Shown piece after piece: positions 25,784 to 34,605 of a stretch of DNA of 63,307 nt. Made by a program: the position numbers and the translations under genes. Every line of letters begins with the position of its first letter. Positions within the stretch are counted from its first letter, which is position 1. The notes beneath the pieces were generated by a model, which worked only from the letters and a program-made list of their open reading frames with translations, was not told where the DNA came from and searched no databases. Source of the DNA: Rhodomicrobium sp. R_RK_3 (GTDB taxonomy: Bacteria > Pseudomonadota > Alphaproteobacteria > Rhizobiales > Rhodomicrobiaceae); the NCBI RefSeq assembly GCF_002198715.1, contig NZ_MWLK01000017.1, positions 1 through 63,307 of the forward strand. The letters run 5' to 3'.

Positions 25784-26212
25784 ATGGATGAAGACCTGGG
25801 ACCGCTGGCCTGCCACTGTTTTGCCGCCCGGCAATTGGCGCGCCATGTCTCGAAAATCTACGAGCGGCATTTGGCGCCTGTGGGGCTGTCGAGCACGCAG
25901 ATGACGCTCTTGTCCTTCCTGCGGGACCTGCCTGACACCACCATCAAGGACCTCGCCGCGCGCATGGTGATGGACCGGACGACCTTGCTCCGGGCCGCCA
26001 AGCCGCTGCAGCGCGACGGGTTGATCCTAGGCGCGCCCAAGGCGGGTCTGCCGCGCCAGATTGCCTTCTCACTGACGCCGCTCGGCGTGAGCAAGCTCGA
26101 TCAGGCCCTGCCGCTCTGGCTGGCGGCCCAGCAGGAGCATGAAGCAAGAGTTGGGCCTGAAGTGGCCGCACGTTTGCGGCGCGAATTCCTGACCATGACC
26201 GGTCAGATCTGA
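25784..26212 (+). CDS. MarR-family transcriptional regulator
   Basis: This 142-residue protein has a winged helix-turn-helix of the MarR type: LSSTQMTLLSFLRDLPDTTIKDLAARMVMDRTTLLRAAKPLQRDGLI, then a wing (LPRQIAFSLTPLG). I start it at MDEDLGPLACHCF; a GTG at 25757 would add nine residues but lies inside the operator palindrome. There is a cysteine pair at CHC near residue 11, which could sense oxidants or ligands, as in some MarR members. Palindromic operators in front of this gene and of the SDR gene point to repression of both. The inducer is unknown. Confidence 0.88.
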   Translation: MDEDLGPLACHCFAARQLARHVSKIYERHLAPVGLSSTQMTLLSFLRDLPDTTIKDLAARMVMDRTTLLRAAKPLQRDGLILGAPKAGLPRQIAFSLTPLGVSKLDQALPLWLAAQQEHEARVGPEVAARLRREFLTMTGQI

Positions 26213-26231
26213 GCGCCGTTTTTTTGTGCTG

Positions 26232-26255
26232 CCAAATGTGCATATACACATTTGG
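26232..26255. promoter_or_regulatory. Candidate MarR operator 2
   Basis: A nearly perfect 24-bp palindrome with core TGTGCATATACACA lies between the MarR gene and the SDR gene. It shares its core with operator 1, differing at one base pair, so the same regulator probably binds both. Confidence 0.75.
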
Positions 26256-26291
26256 GGCACGCTCATTAAGAAGTGGGAAAGGATACAGACT

Positions 26292-27029
26292 ATGAAGGTC
26301 GCAGGATCAGTTGCCCTCGTCACCGGCGCCAATCGCGGCCTCGGCAGGGCTTATGCCGAGGAATTGCTGAAGCGCGGCGCGAAAAAGATCTATGTCGGCG
26401 CGCGCAGCATCGCCTCGCTGTCGGATTTGCTGCGCGGCGGCGATGAGAGGCTGGTGCCGCTCGAGCTCGACGTGGCCGATCCCGGCCAGGTGGCGGCGGC
26501 GGCGCGGCTTGCTCCCGACGTCAATCTCCTCATCAACAATGCCGGCTTCGACGGCAAGAGCAGCGCCTTCACCACCTTCGACCTCGCCAATGCGCGCAAG
26601 GAGATGGAGGTGAATTATTTCGGCCTGCTGTCGCTGGTGCGCGCCTTCGAACCGGCGCTCGCGGCGGCGGGCGGCGGGGCGGTGGTCAATGTCCTGTCGA
26701 TGGTGGCGCTGGTGACGCTGCCGGTTTCCGCCACCTATTCCGCCTCTAAATCGGCGGCGTTGGCCGTGACGCGCAGCCTGCGGGCGGAACTTGCCGCCAA
26801 GGGCACCACCGTGATGGCGGTCATGCCGGTGCAGATAGAGACCGAGATGGGCCGCAATCTGCCCGAGCCGCGCCTTGCCCCCGCCGAGGTCGCCGCCGAT
26901 ACGTTCGACGCGCTGGAAGCGGGCCTGAACGAGGTGTTTCCGGGGCAATTGTCGAAGAAGGCCGCCGAGGCCTTTGCCGCCGACCCCAAGGCCATCCAGG
27001 CCCGCTTCTCGACCTTTCTCCCGGCATAA
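26292..27029 (+). CDS. SDR-family oxidoreductase
   Basis: This 245-residue protein is a classical short-chain dehydrogenase. Nucleotide binding: TGANRGLG near residue 12. The NAG motif is INNAGFDG. The catalytic residues are Ser in VLSMVALV and YSASK (YxxxK). Specificity-related motif: ARSI after the second strand. The start is the ATG after AAAGGA and not the upstream frame beginning at 26226. The gene follows a MarR regulator and shares its operator, so the enzyme is probably induced by an organic compound. A lone SDR gives no substrate. Confidence 0.9.
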   Translation: MKVAGSVALVTGANRGLGRAYAEELLKRGAKKIYVGARSIASLSDLLRGGDERLVPLELDVADPGQVAAAARLAPDVNLLINNAGFDGKSSAFTTFDLANARKEMEVNYFGLLSLVRAFEPALAAAGGGAVVNVLSMVALVTLPVSATYSASKSAALAVTRSLRAELAAKGTTVMAVMPVQIETEMGRNLPEPRLAPAEVAADTFDALEAGLNEVFPGQLSKKAAEAFAADPKAIQARFSTFLPA

Positions 27030-27367
27030 GGCGGAACGCAGCCGTGGGGGCCGCGCATCCGCGGTCCCCGCCGCGGCCTGCGGCATTCTTCGCCGATTTG
27101 AATAAGCTCAGCATATTTCGTTTGTTAGGGTGCGCCGCCCGGTGCGATAGGGTGAGATTGATAAAGCATCGCCTGTTATGCTGCCGGCGAGGTTCCGTTC
27201 GCGCGCCTAACGCTCATATTTTCGACCGCCATGCCGGACGCTCCCCACATGGATAAGGGACGCTGAAATCTTATATCTCATGGTTCTGGCACTAGGATTG
27301 CGAGCGAAGCGGCAGGCTCGGCGCGGCCCGGTTGCGGTCGGCCGGCTGGATTGAGATGGAGATTGAT
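27030..27367. other. Intergenic region before the organic-acid operon
   Basis: This stretch of 338 bases holds no gene and no clear repeat. It is somewhat AT-rich around 27100-27290 and must contain the promoter of the operon starting at 27368, but I see no convincing -35/-10 pair or operator. Confidence 0.5.
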
Positions 27368-28375
27368 GTGAAAGCAGCGCTGGTCAAAGCCCATGGCGGC
27401 CCGGAAAATCTGGTGATCGTCGAGGATCATCCGGTCCCGGCCATCGGCGAGGGCGATGTGCTGCTGCGCGTGCGCGCGGCCTCGCTGAACTATCACGACG
27501 TCTTCACCCGCTCCGGCATGCCCGGCATTACGCTGAAGCTGCCGGTCGTCCCCGGCCTCGACATTTCCGGCGAAATCGCCGAAGTCGGCCCCGGCGTCAC
27601 CAACTTCGCGCCGGGCGACCGGGTGCTGGTCGATCCCCTGAACCGCGTCGAAGGCGGGCTGATGGGCGAGACCCAGGACGGCGGCCTGCAGGAATTCGCC
27701 AGGGTGCGCGCGCATCAGCTCGTGCGGCTGCCCGACAATGTCAGCTTCGAACAGGCCGCCGCGCTTCCCGTCGCCTATGGCACGGCGCAGCGCATGTTGT
27801 TCACCAATGGCGGCATCAAGGCCGGCGACAAGATCCTGGTGCTCGGCGCGAGCGGCGGCGTCGGCACCGGCGCGGTGCTCCTGGCCAAGCTCGCCGGGGC
27901 GACCGTGATCGCGGCGGGCAGCAGCGAGGCCAAGCTGGCAAAGCTTACCGAGATCGGCGCCGACCAGGTCATCGACTACACCAAGGCCGATTTCGCCAAG
28001 GAGGTTTTCACCCGCTTCGGCAAGCCGAACCGGCGCAGCTATGACGGCGGCGTCGATGTCGTGGTGAATTTCACCGGCGGCGACACCTGGGTGCCTTCGC
28101 TGCGCGCCTTGAAGCGCGGCGGCAAGCTGCTCACCTGCGGGGCGACGGCCGGCTTCGATCCCAAGGAGGACCTGCGCTTCATCTGGACCTTCGAGCTGAA
28201 AATCCTCGGCTCGAATAGCTGGGCGCGCGAGGATCTGGAGACGCTGCTCCGGCTGATTTCGGAAGGCAAGCTGAACCCCGTCATCGACCGCGTCTTCCCG
28301 CTCGACGAGGCGCGCGAGGCGCTGCGCCTGATCGAGGAGCGCCAGGTCATCGGCAAGGTGATCGTAACGCCATGA
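27368..28375 (+). CDS. Zinc-independent quinone-reductase-like MDR oxidoreductase
   Basis: This 335-residue protein is a medium-chain dehydrogenase/reductase of the quinone oxidoreductase group. The cofactor motif is VLGASGGVGTGAVLLAKLAGATVIAAG, and the NADPH-dependent GGVDVVVNFTGG follows. Typical zinc-site cysteines are absent, and the N-terminal part shows GLDISGEIAEVGPGV. I start it at the GTG 27368 with GGAGA before it; ATG at 27356 is possible. The stop overlaps the start of the CoA ligase gene by four bases. Acting first in this operon, it may reduce an enoyl or quinone-like intermediate, which is inference. Confidence 0.85.
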   Translation: MKAALVKAHGGPENLVIVEDHPVPAIGEGDVLLRVRAASLNYHDVFTRSGMPGITLKLPVVPGLDISGEIAEVGPGVTNFAPGDRVLVDPLNRVEGGLMGETQDGGLQEFARVRAHQLVRLPDNVSFEQAAALPVAYGTAQRMLFTNGGIKAGDKILVLGASGGVGTGAVLLAKLAGATVIAAGSSEAKLAKLTEIGADQVIDYTKADFAKEVFTRFGKPNRRSYDGGVDVVVNFTGGDTWVPSLRALKRGGKLLTCGATAGFDPKEDLRFIWTFELKILGSNSWAREDLETLLRLISEGKLNPVIDRVFPLDEAREALRLIEERQVIGKVIVTP

Positions 28376-29889
28376 GCGCGACCGTCCGCAATCTGGGCCT
28401 GCTCGGCGGCGACATCCCGCCCGACCGGACCGCGATTATCGACCTGAGCGAGTTCCGGCCGCGGACGCTGAGCTATGGCGAATTCCGCACCGCCGTCACC
28501 GCCGTTGCCTGCGGGCTGGCCGCGCAGGGCATCGGGCGCGGCGACCGGGTCGGCATCCTGTCGCTCAACCGCGCGGAATATCTGACGCTGCTTTTCGGCA
28601 TCGTCCTTGCGGGCGCGGTGGCGGTGCCGCTGAACGTCAAGCTGCCCGCCGAGACGCTCGCCGCCATCCTGCGCCAGGACGGGGTCCGCCTGATCTTTGC
28701 CGAGCATGAATTCACCCGCCTCGCGCCTGAGGGCACGCCGCTGATCCGCTTCGGCGCGGAATACCGGGCGTTTCTGAAATTCTGCCCGTTCGAGGCGGCT
28801 GCGGTGACGGCGGACGAGATTTCCATGCAGCCCTATACGTCCGGCTCGACCGGCCTGCCGAAGGGCGTGCTGCTGACCCATGCCGGGCAATATTGGGCGG
28901 CCGAAACGCTCGCCGAGTTCCGCCGGCTCCGGCCTACGGACCGCGCCATCCTGGCCGCGCCCCTCTACCACAAGAACGCCATCGTGGCGGCGAAGACGGC
29001 GCTCGCCTCGGGCGGTACCATGATCATCATGCCGCGCTTCGAGGCGGGCGGCTATGCGCGCTCGATCGGGCAATGGGGCGTCACCATGCTGACCGGCGTG
29101 CCGACCATGATGCGCCTGCTGCTCGACGATCCCTGCCTGCCTCCCGCCGAAATCCGGGGAAATGTGCGCGTCGTCTCGATGGGCTCGTCCTCCGCCTCCG
29201 ACAGCCTGCTGGCGGATATCCGCGCCGCCTTCCCCAATGCCGAGATCCACATGAATTACGGCACCACCGAGGGCGGCCCGATCATGTTCGGCTGGTACCA
29301 CCCGGACGGCAAGCCGCGCCCTTCGGCCAGCATCGGCTATCCCATCCCCGGCTGCGAATGGCGGCTGGAGGGCCCGAAGCCGGATGAAGGCGAGCTTTGG
29401 GTGCGCAATCCCGGCGTGGCCAAGGGCTATTTCAACCGGCCGGAGGCGACGGCAAAGAGTTTTCAGGACGGCTGGTACAAGACCGGCGACATTCTGCGCC
29501 GCGATGCCGACGGCTGGTTCTATTTCGTCTCCCGCATCGACGACATGATGGTGACCGGCGGCGAAAACGTCTTCCCGCAAGAGGTCGAGGCGCTGCTGGA
29601 ACAGCATCCGGCGGTGCGGCAGGCCGCCGTGATCGCGGTGCCACATGAAATCAAGGGGGAGGTTCCGGTCGCCTTCGTGGTGCTGCAGGAGGGGCAAACC
29701 GTCGATGAGGCGGCGCTGAAGCAGTTCGCGCTGGCCCATGCGCCGGCCTATGCGCATCCGCGCCGGGTTTATTTCGTGCCCTCGCTGCCTCTGACGGGAA
29801 CCAACAAGATCGATAAAACGGTTTTGAAACAATGGGTGCAGAATGACAGCGCACCGATAGCGACAAGCGGAAAGGCGGCGCAGGCATGA
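28372..29889 (+). CDS. AMP-forming acyl-CoA ligase
   Basis: This 505-residue protein is an adenylate-forming enzyme of the ANL superfamily. The AMP-binding P-loop is YTSGSTGLPKGVLLTH, the A5 motif MNYGTTEGGP, the hinge region YKTGDILRRDADGWFYFVSR and the C-terminal A10 lysine motif PLTGTNKIDKT. It activates a carboxylic acid to its CoA thioester with ATP. The N-terminal half is shorter than in long-chain fatty-acid ligases (about 550), which suggests a smaller or aromatic substrate. It overlaps its neighbours at both ends by four bases (ATGA), so translation is coupled with the reductase and thioesterase. Confidence 0.9.
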   Translation: MSATVRNLGLLGGDIPPDRTAIIDLSEFRPRTLSYGEFRTAVTAVACGLAAQGIGRGDRVGILSLNRAEYLTLLFGIVLAGAVAVPLNVKLPAETLAAILRQDGVRLIFAEHEFTRLAPEGTPLIRFGAEYRAFLKFCPFEAAAVTADEISMQPYTSGSTGLPKGVLLTHAGQYWAAETLAEFRRLRPTDRAILAAPLYHKNAIVAAKTALASGGTMIIMPRFEAGGYARSIGQWGVTMLTGVPTMMRLLLDDPCLPPAEIRGNVRVVSMGSSSASDSLLADIRAAFPNAEIHMNYGTTEGGPIMFGWYHPDGKPRPSASIGYPIPGCEWRLEGPKPDEGELWVRNPGVAKGYFNRPEATAKSFQDGWYKTGDILRRDADGWFYFVSRIDDMMVTGGENVFPQEVEALLEQHPAVRQAAVIAVPHEIKGEVPVAFVVLQEGQTVDEAALKQFALAHAPAYAHPRRVYFVPSLPLTGTNKIDKTVLKQWVQNDSAPIATSGKAAQA

Positions 29890-30308
29890 GCGAGGACATA
29901 AAGCTGGACCGCGCCGAACTCGACGCGCGGATCCGGCGCGCGCCGTATCATCAGTGGCTCGGCCTCAGCGTCACCGAAGCGGGCGACGGCGAGATCACCA
30001 TCGAGGTGCCGTGGCGGGATGAATTTTTCGTCAATGCCGAGGCGGGCTATGCGCATGGCGGCATCCTCGCCGCGCTGGTCGATCTGGCCGCCGACTGGGC
30101 CATCGCGACGAAGCTCGGCCGCCCGTTCCCGACCATCGACATGCGCGTCGATTACCACCGCCCGGCCCTGAAGGGCACGCTGCGCGTCAAGGGCAAGGTG
30201 ATCCGGCTCGGCTCGAGCTTTTCGACCTCCGAAGCCCGCGTCGAGGACGCCGACGGCAAACTGCTCGCCAGCGGGCGCGGCACCTATGCGACGGGCACCG
30301 GCAAATGA
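29886..30308 (+). CDS. PaaI-type hotdog thioesterase
   Basis: This 140-residue protein is a hotdog-fold thioesterase of the PaaI family. The characteristic helix HGGILAALVDLAADWAI carries the catalytic region, with FPTIDMRVDYHRPAL and the C-terminal ARVEDADGKLLASGRGTY. It hydrolyses CoA thioesters, so it probably recycles CoA from dead-end products of the neighbouring ligase. Its start overlaps the ligase stop, and its stop overlaps the start of the ABC ATPase gene. Confidence 0.9.
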   Translation: MSEDIKLDRAELDARIRRAPYHQWLGLSVTEAGDGEITIEVPWRDEFFVNAEAGYAHGGILAALVDLAADWAIATKLGRPFPTIDMRVDYHRPALKGTLRVKGKVIRLGSSFSTSEARVEDADGKLLASGRGTYATGTGK

Positions 30309-31174
30309 CCCAGCTCGATGCGGCAAAGCACATCGAGCGCGGCCCGGCGCTTTCGACCGCGCCGGGCGCCAGATCCGGCGGCACGGCCCTGAAGCTTACC
30401 GGCATCAACAAATCCTTCCCGCAGCGCGACGGCGGCCGGCTGGAGGTGCTGCGCGACATCGATCTCAGCGTCCGCTCCGGCGCGATCCAGGCGCTGCTCG
30501 GCCGCTCCGGCTCCGGCAAATCGACGCTGCTCAACATCGTCTCCGGCCTGACGCCCGCCGATACCGGCACCGTCACGGTCGACGGCAAGGATTTCACCGG
30601 CGGCACGGTGCTGCCGATGGTCGGCTATGTTTTCCAGGACGACCGGCTGATGCCGTGGCGCACCGCCCGCGCCAATATCGCCTTCGCGCTGGAAAACCAG
30701 CCGCTCGACAGCAATGAGCGCGCCGAGGAAGTCAGCGAAATGCTGACTCTGGTCGGGCTCGACGGGTTTGGCGCGGCCTATCCGAACGAATTGTCCGGCG
30801 GCATGCGCAGCCGCGTGGCGCTGGCGCGCTCGCTGGTGCGGCGGCCGAAATTGCTGTTGATGGACGAGCCTTTCTCCCGCCTCGACGAGGAAACCCGCAC
30901 CGCGATGCATGAGGAGATCATCCGGCTGCGCGACCTGCTCGGCATGACCATCCTATTCGTCACTCACGATGTCGAGGAGGCCGCCGTGCTTGCGGACGAG
31001 GTCACAGTGCTGGCGCCGCGTCCGGGCCGGATCGCGGAGACCGTCGATATCGCCGCCGCCCTGCCCCAACATCCGCCCCTGCGCGACGGCACCGACCCCG
31101 CCGTCGTCGAGATCATCCGGCAATTGAAATGCACGATCGCGCGCGTCTCGGCCCAGAGCGACGCGCGATCATGA
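30305..31174 (+). CDS. ABC transporter ATPase, nitrate/sulfonate/taurine type
   Basis: This 289-residue protein has one ABC domain. Walker A is GRSGSGKST, the Q-loop VFQDDRLMPWRTARANI, the signature LSGGMRSRVALARSLV and Walker B LLLMDEPFSRLDEETR; the switch histidine is in FVTHDVEEA. The first 30 residues are poorly conserved. It energises the importer whose binding protein and permease follow. By family it is nearest to SsuB/TauB, and by context it probably imports the organic acid activated by the CoA ligase. Confidence 0.92.
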   Translation: MTQLDAAKHIERGPALSTAPGARSGGTALKLTGINKSFPQRDGGRLEVLRDIDLSVRSGAIQALLGRSGSGKSTLLNIVSGLTPADTGTVTVDGKDFTGGTVLPMVGYVFQDDRLMPWRTARANIAFALENQPLDSNERAEEVSEMLTLVGLDGFGAAYPNELSGGMRSRVALARSLVRRPKLLLMDEPFSRLDEETRTAMHEEIIRLRDLLGMTILFVTHDVEEAAVLADEVTVLAPRPGRIAETVDIAAALPQHPPLRDGTDPAVVEIIRQLKCTIARVSAQSDARS

Positions 31175-31199
31175 GCCACGCAAAATGGAGTAAGCGCCT

Positions 31200-32192
31200 A
31201 TGACCCGGCATCGTCTATGGACCCTTGCGCTGGCCGCGGCCTTCGCCGCCGCCCTTTCCGCGACGGGCGCCGGCGCGCAGGACAAGCCCGTCCGCGTCGG
31301 CTATTGGACCAGCGGCTTCAGCCTCGGCTTCGGCGCGGTGCTGCAGGAGGAGAAATTCCTCGAGAAGGAGGGGCTGAAGAGCCAGTTCCGCACCTTCAGC
31401 GAAGTCGGCGCTCCGGCCCAGGCCGTGCTGTCGGGCGATGTCGACATCGCCTTCGGCGCGCCGGTGACCGCCGGCTACAATCTCGCCGTCCAGGGTGCGC
31501 CCGTGCGCATCATCCTGGTGACGCAGATCCTCGAAGGCCAGATCGTGGTGCCGGTCGCGAGCCCCATTCAGGCCGTCGCCGAGCTGAAGGGCAAGCGCAT
31601 CGGCATGTCGCGCCCCGGCAGCGCCACCCACGCCCTGGCGACGGCGATCCTGTCGGCCAATTACGGCATCGAGCCGGACGGCTACAAGATCATCCCCGGC
31701 AATGAAGGCCAGCTCACCCAGCTCCTGCAGCGGGGCGATCTCGACGCGGCCATCCTGCGCCGCGTGACCATCGTCCAGCTTCCCAAGGACACGGTGCGCC
31801 CGCTCGCCGACATCGTCGCCGAATGGAAGACGCTCACCAAGACCGACGAGACGCCGGCCCTCGCCGTCGCGCTGACCACGGCGGACTTTTTGGAGAAGAA
31901 CCCGGATGCGGCGGTGAAGGTCGTCAAGGCGATCCAGAAGGCGGTGAAGTTCGGCAGCGAAAACAAGCCCCGCGTCGCCGAGATCCTGCAGAGCGTCGCC
32001 AATCTGGCGCCCGAGGATGCGACGAGCTACGCCTCGGTCTGGGAGGCGGGCTACACGGCGACGCTCAGCCCGGCCGCGATCGCCGGCCTGAAGCGCGAGA
32101 ACGAGATCTTCGTCAAGGCCGGCGCAGCGGAGGCCATCGCGCCGGACTGGCTTTATGCGGACGGCCCCTACAAGGCCGCGACGCAGCAATGA
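31200..32192 (+). CDS. ABC substrate-binding protein, NMT1/SsuA type
   Basis: This 330-residue protein has a signal peptide (LWTLALAAAFAAALSATGAGAQ) and a NMT1/THI5-like periplasmic fold: VRVGYWTSGFSLGFGAVLQEE, then GAPVTAGYNLAVQGAPVRIILV and LKGKRIGMSRPGSATHALATAIL. Such proteins bind sulfonates, nitrate, thiamine precursors or aromatic acids. There is no lipobox, so it is soluble in the periplasm. It is 25 bases downstream of the ATPase gene and feeds the permease encoded next. The ligand is inferred, not seen. Confidence 0.9.
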   Translation: MTRHRLWTLALAAAFAAALSATGAGAQDKPVRVGYWTSGFSLGFGAVLQEEKFLEKEGLKSQFRTFSEVGAPAQAVLSGDVDIAFGAPVTAGYNLAVQGAPVRIILVTQILEGQIVVPVASPIQAVAELKGKRIGMSRPGSATHALATAILSANYGIEPDGYKIIPGNEGQLTQLLQRGDLDAAILRRVTIVQLPKDTVRPLADIVAEWKTLTKTDETPALAVALTTADFLEKNPDAAVKVVKAIQKAVKFGSENKPRVAEILQSVANLAPEDATSYASVWEAGYTATLSPAAIAGLKRENEIFVKAGAAEAIAPDWLYADGPYKAATQQ

Positions 32193-32232
32193 CGGCCGGC
32201 GAATAACGGGACGAGCGGGAGGGTGCCCGGCG

Positions 32233-32994
32233 ATGAGCTGGAATAGCGTGCTCATGCAGCGTCTGGCGCTGGTCGGCGGCGCGCTGGCGATCTGGTGGAT
32301 CGGCTCGCTCGGCTCGCCGTCCTATATCCTGCCGAGCCCGCCCGCCGTACTCAAGGCCCTCATCAGCATCGCCGGCCGGCCGACCTTCCTCGAAGATGTC
32401 GGCGCGACCTGCTTCCGCGTCTTCACCGGCTTCGCGCTGGCCTTGCTGGTCGGTGTGCCGCTCGGCATTATCTTCGGCGCCAACCGCGGCATCGGCGGCT
32501 TCTTCGAGCCGGTCGTGCCGATCTTGAACACCGTCAGCTCGGCGATCTGGGCGATCTTCGCCATCCTCTGGTTCGGCGCGACCGACGCCTCGACCATCTT
32601 CGTCGTCTTCATGACCGCCATGCCGCTGATCATGACCAATGCCTGGCAGGGCACGCGCAGCGTCAGCCGCGAGCTGATCGAAGTGGCGCTGTCGCTGCAA
32701 TATGGCCGCGCCGCGATCCTGCGGAAGGTCTACCTGCCCTCGATCCTGCCTTATGTGTTCTCCGGCGCCCGGCTCGCCTTCGGCTTCGGCTGGCGCGTCA
32801 GTCTCGTCGCGGAAACGCTCGGCGCCTCCAGCGGCATCGGCTACCGGCTGCGCCAATCGGCGGACCTGTTCCGGGTCGATCAGGTCTTCGCCTGGACCTT
32901 CGTCATGATCGGCATCATGATCGCCATCGAACTCATCCTGCTGCGGCCGCTCGAGCGGCATCTGTTCCGCTGGCAGCAGCCCCGCCCCCTGTGA
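32233..32994 (+). CDS. ABC transporter permease, SsuC/TauC type
   Basis: This 253-residue membrane protein has about six hydrophobic segments and a binding-protein-dependent transport domain. The EAA loop is LIEVALSLQYGRAAILRKVYLPSILPYVFSG, which docks to the ATPase. I start it at the ATG after GGGAGGG (MSWNSVLMQRL); the longer frame from 32155 is unlikely because it overlaps the preceding gene. With the ATPase and the binding protein it makes a complete importer. Confidence 0.92.
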   Translation: MSWNSVLMQRLALVGGALAIWWIGSLGSPSYILPSPPAVLKALISIAGRPTFLEDVGATCFRVFTGFALALLVGVPLGIIFGANRGIGGFFEPVVPILNTVSSAIWAIFAILWFGATDASTIFVVFMTAMPLIMTNAWQGTRSVSRELIEVALSLQYGRAAILRKVYLPSILPYVFSGARLAFGFGWRVSLVAETLGASSGIGYRLRQSADLFRVDQVFAWTFVMIGIMIAIELILLRPLERHLFRWQQPRPL

Positions 32995-33001
32995 GGCCGA
33001 C

Positions 33002-33901
33002 ATGACCGGACAGCTCCCCGAGGGCGACGAGGTCTTTCTCGACCACATCGCCCATTTCGTGCCCGACATCGCCGCCGCGACCGCCGCCCTGCAGCGCTGC
33101 GGCTTCCAGACGACTCCGTTCTCCGTGCAGGTCGCGCCGTCGGGCAAAGACGGCGCGCTGGAGCCGACCGGCACCGGCAACGTCACCGCCATGCTCAAGG
33201 AGGGTTATCTGGAGGTGCTGTGCAAGACCTCCGACACGCCCCTGTCGCGCGAGCTCGAGGCGGCCATCGGGCGCTGGCCCGGCGTGCATCTGGCGGCGTT
33301 CAGCGTCGCCGAGCCGTACGAGGCCCATGCGCGGCTCGAGGCGGAGGGGTTTCCGATGCGGCCGATCGTGCGGCTGAGGCGGCCGGTCGAGACGGAGGAT
33401 GGCATCGGCGAGGCGCGGTTCACGGTGGTGCGGCCGGAAGCCGGCGCCCTGCCGGAAGGCCGGGTGCAAATGCTGACGCATCATACCGAGCGCGAGGTCT
33501 GGCAGCCGCGCTGGCTGGCGCATCCGAATGGCGCGACGGCGCTGCTGGGCTTGCTGATCGTGTCGGATGAAGTGACCGAAGCGGTGGCGCGGTTCCAGAA
33601 GTTTTTGCTGACCGCCCCGCAATATGCGGATTTCGGCCCCCGGCTCGAGCTGCCGCGCGGGCATGTGCAGATCAGCGATGCCCGCAGGGCGGCGGGGCTC
33701 CTCGGCGAAGCGCCCGGCTTGCCATGGATGGCGGCCTATGCGTTGCTGGTCGATGATCTCAGCCGGGTGGAGACGTTCCTCGCGGCGGCCGGTTGCGAAT
33801 CCCATGCGGCCGGCAACGCCCTGGTGACGGCGTTTCCGGCGGCGCTCGGCTCGGGTTTCTGGGCCTTCGTCGAGGATCAGAGCGACGTGCCTTGGCTCTA
33901 A
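33002..33901 (+). CDS. VOC-family glyoxalase-like protein
   Basis: This 299-residue protein has two glyoxalase/bleomycin-resistance-like halves and matches the Glyoxalase_3 (PF13468) type, with the first module LDHIAHFVPDIAAATAALQRCGF and a second starting near residue 160 (HPNGATALLGLLIVSDEV). Such VOC proteins bind a metal and act on ring or carbonyl compounds. It is the last gene of the operon, starting seven bases after the permease stop, so it probably acts on the imported and activated compound. Confidence 0.8.
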   Translation: MTGQLPEGDEVFLDHIAHFVPDIAAATAALQRCGFQTTPFSVQVAPSGKDGALEPTGTGNVTAMLKEGYLEVLCKTSDTPLSRELEAAIGRWPGVHLAAFSVAEPYEAHARLEAEGFPMRPIVRLRRPVETEDGIGEARFTVVRPEAGALPEGRVQMLTHHTEREVWQPRWLAHPNGATALLGLLIVSDEVTEAVARFQKFLLTAPQYADFGPRLELPRGHVQISDARRAAGLLGEAPGLPWMAAYALLVDDLSRVETFLAAAGCESHAAGNALVTAFPAALGSGFWAFVEDQSDVPWL

Positions 33902-34008
33902 GGCGAAATGACCCAAGCCCGGGCGCGGCGAGACAGCGCCGCACCCGTGAGCCCTAGAGCAGGATCGGTTTTCCGCTCGTCATCCGCTCCAAAGTAAGAA
34001 CGTGAGAG

Positions 34009-34605
34009 TTAGACGATGCCTGCGAGGATCGCGACGCCGGCCAGCGAAATCGCCGCGCCGCCGACCTGCGTCATGCGCGCCGAGCCAAGGCGCTGAATGC
34101 CGACGCCGAGCGCGATGCCCGCGATGTGCAGCAAGGCGGTCGCGAGCATGAATCCGGCGGCATAGGCGGCGCCGGATGCGTCGAGCGGCATCTCGGTGCC
34201 ATGCGCATGGCCGTGGAAGACGGCAAACGTGGCGACCAGCAGCATCGCCAGCATCACCGGCAGTTTCCACTGCATGGCGACGGCAAGGCCGAGAATGACG
34301 ACCGAGAGCGCAATGCCGAATTCGACGTAAGGCACCCCGGCGCCGGCAATGCCCAGCGCGCCGCCGGCCGCCATCACCGCGACGAAGGTCGCCGGCACCG
34401 CCCAGAGCGCCCGCCCGCCGAGGCTCGCCGCGAACAGGCCGACCGCGACCATGGCCAGCACATGGTCGAGGCCGCCGATGGGATGCGCGAAGCCATGCGT
34501 GAAGCCATGGGTGTGGCCGACGCCGACATGCGCAGAGGCGGCGGTCGGCAGCAGCAGGGCGGCGGCGGCGAGGCTGAGACGTAAGAGTGCGGAGCGCGAC
34601 GGCAT
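34009..34605 (-). CDS. HupE/UreJ-family membrane protein
   Basis: This 198-residue protein has an N-terminal signal-like segment, then the family signature HVGVGHTHGFTHGFAHPIGGLDHVLAM, rich in histidine. Six or so hydrophobic segments follow, one with FAVFHGHAHGTEMPLDA. HupE/UreJ proteins are metal, mainly nickel, permeases associated with hydrogenase or urease; neither enzyme is encoded here, so it may be a stand-alone nickel or cobalt importer. I start it at the ATG 34605 (MPSRSALLR); 34623 is an alternative. Confidence 0.87.
   Translation of the reverse strand: MPSRSALLRLSLAAAALLLPTAASAHVGVGHTHGFTHGFAHPIGGLDHVLAMVAVGLFAASLGGRALWAVPATFVAVMAAGGALGIAGAGVPYVEFGIALSVVILGLAVAMQWKLPVMLAMLLVATFAVFHGHAHGTEMPLDASGAAYAAGFMLATALLHIAGIALGVGIQRLGSARMTQVGGAAISLAGVAILAGIV

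Noticed and set aside
28039-29832. Minus-strand open frame of 597 codons
   Set aside because: It is antisense to the well-supported CoA ligase gene.
32113-33198. Minus-strand open frame of 361 codons
   Set aside because: It is antisense to the ABC permease and VOC genes and has no domain signature.
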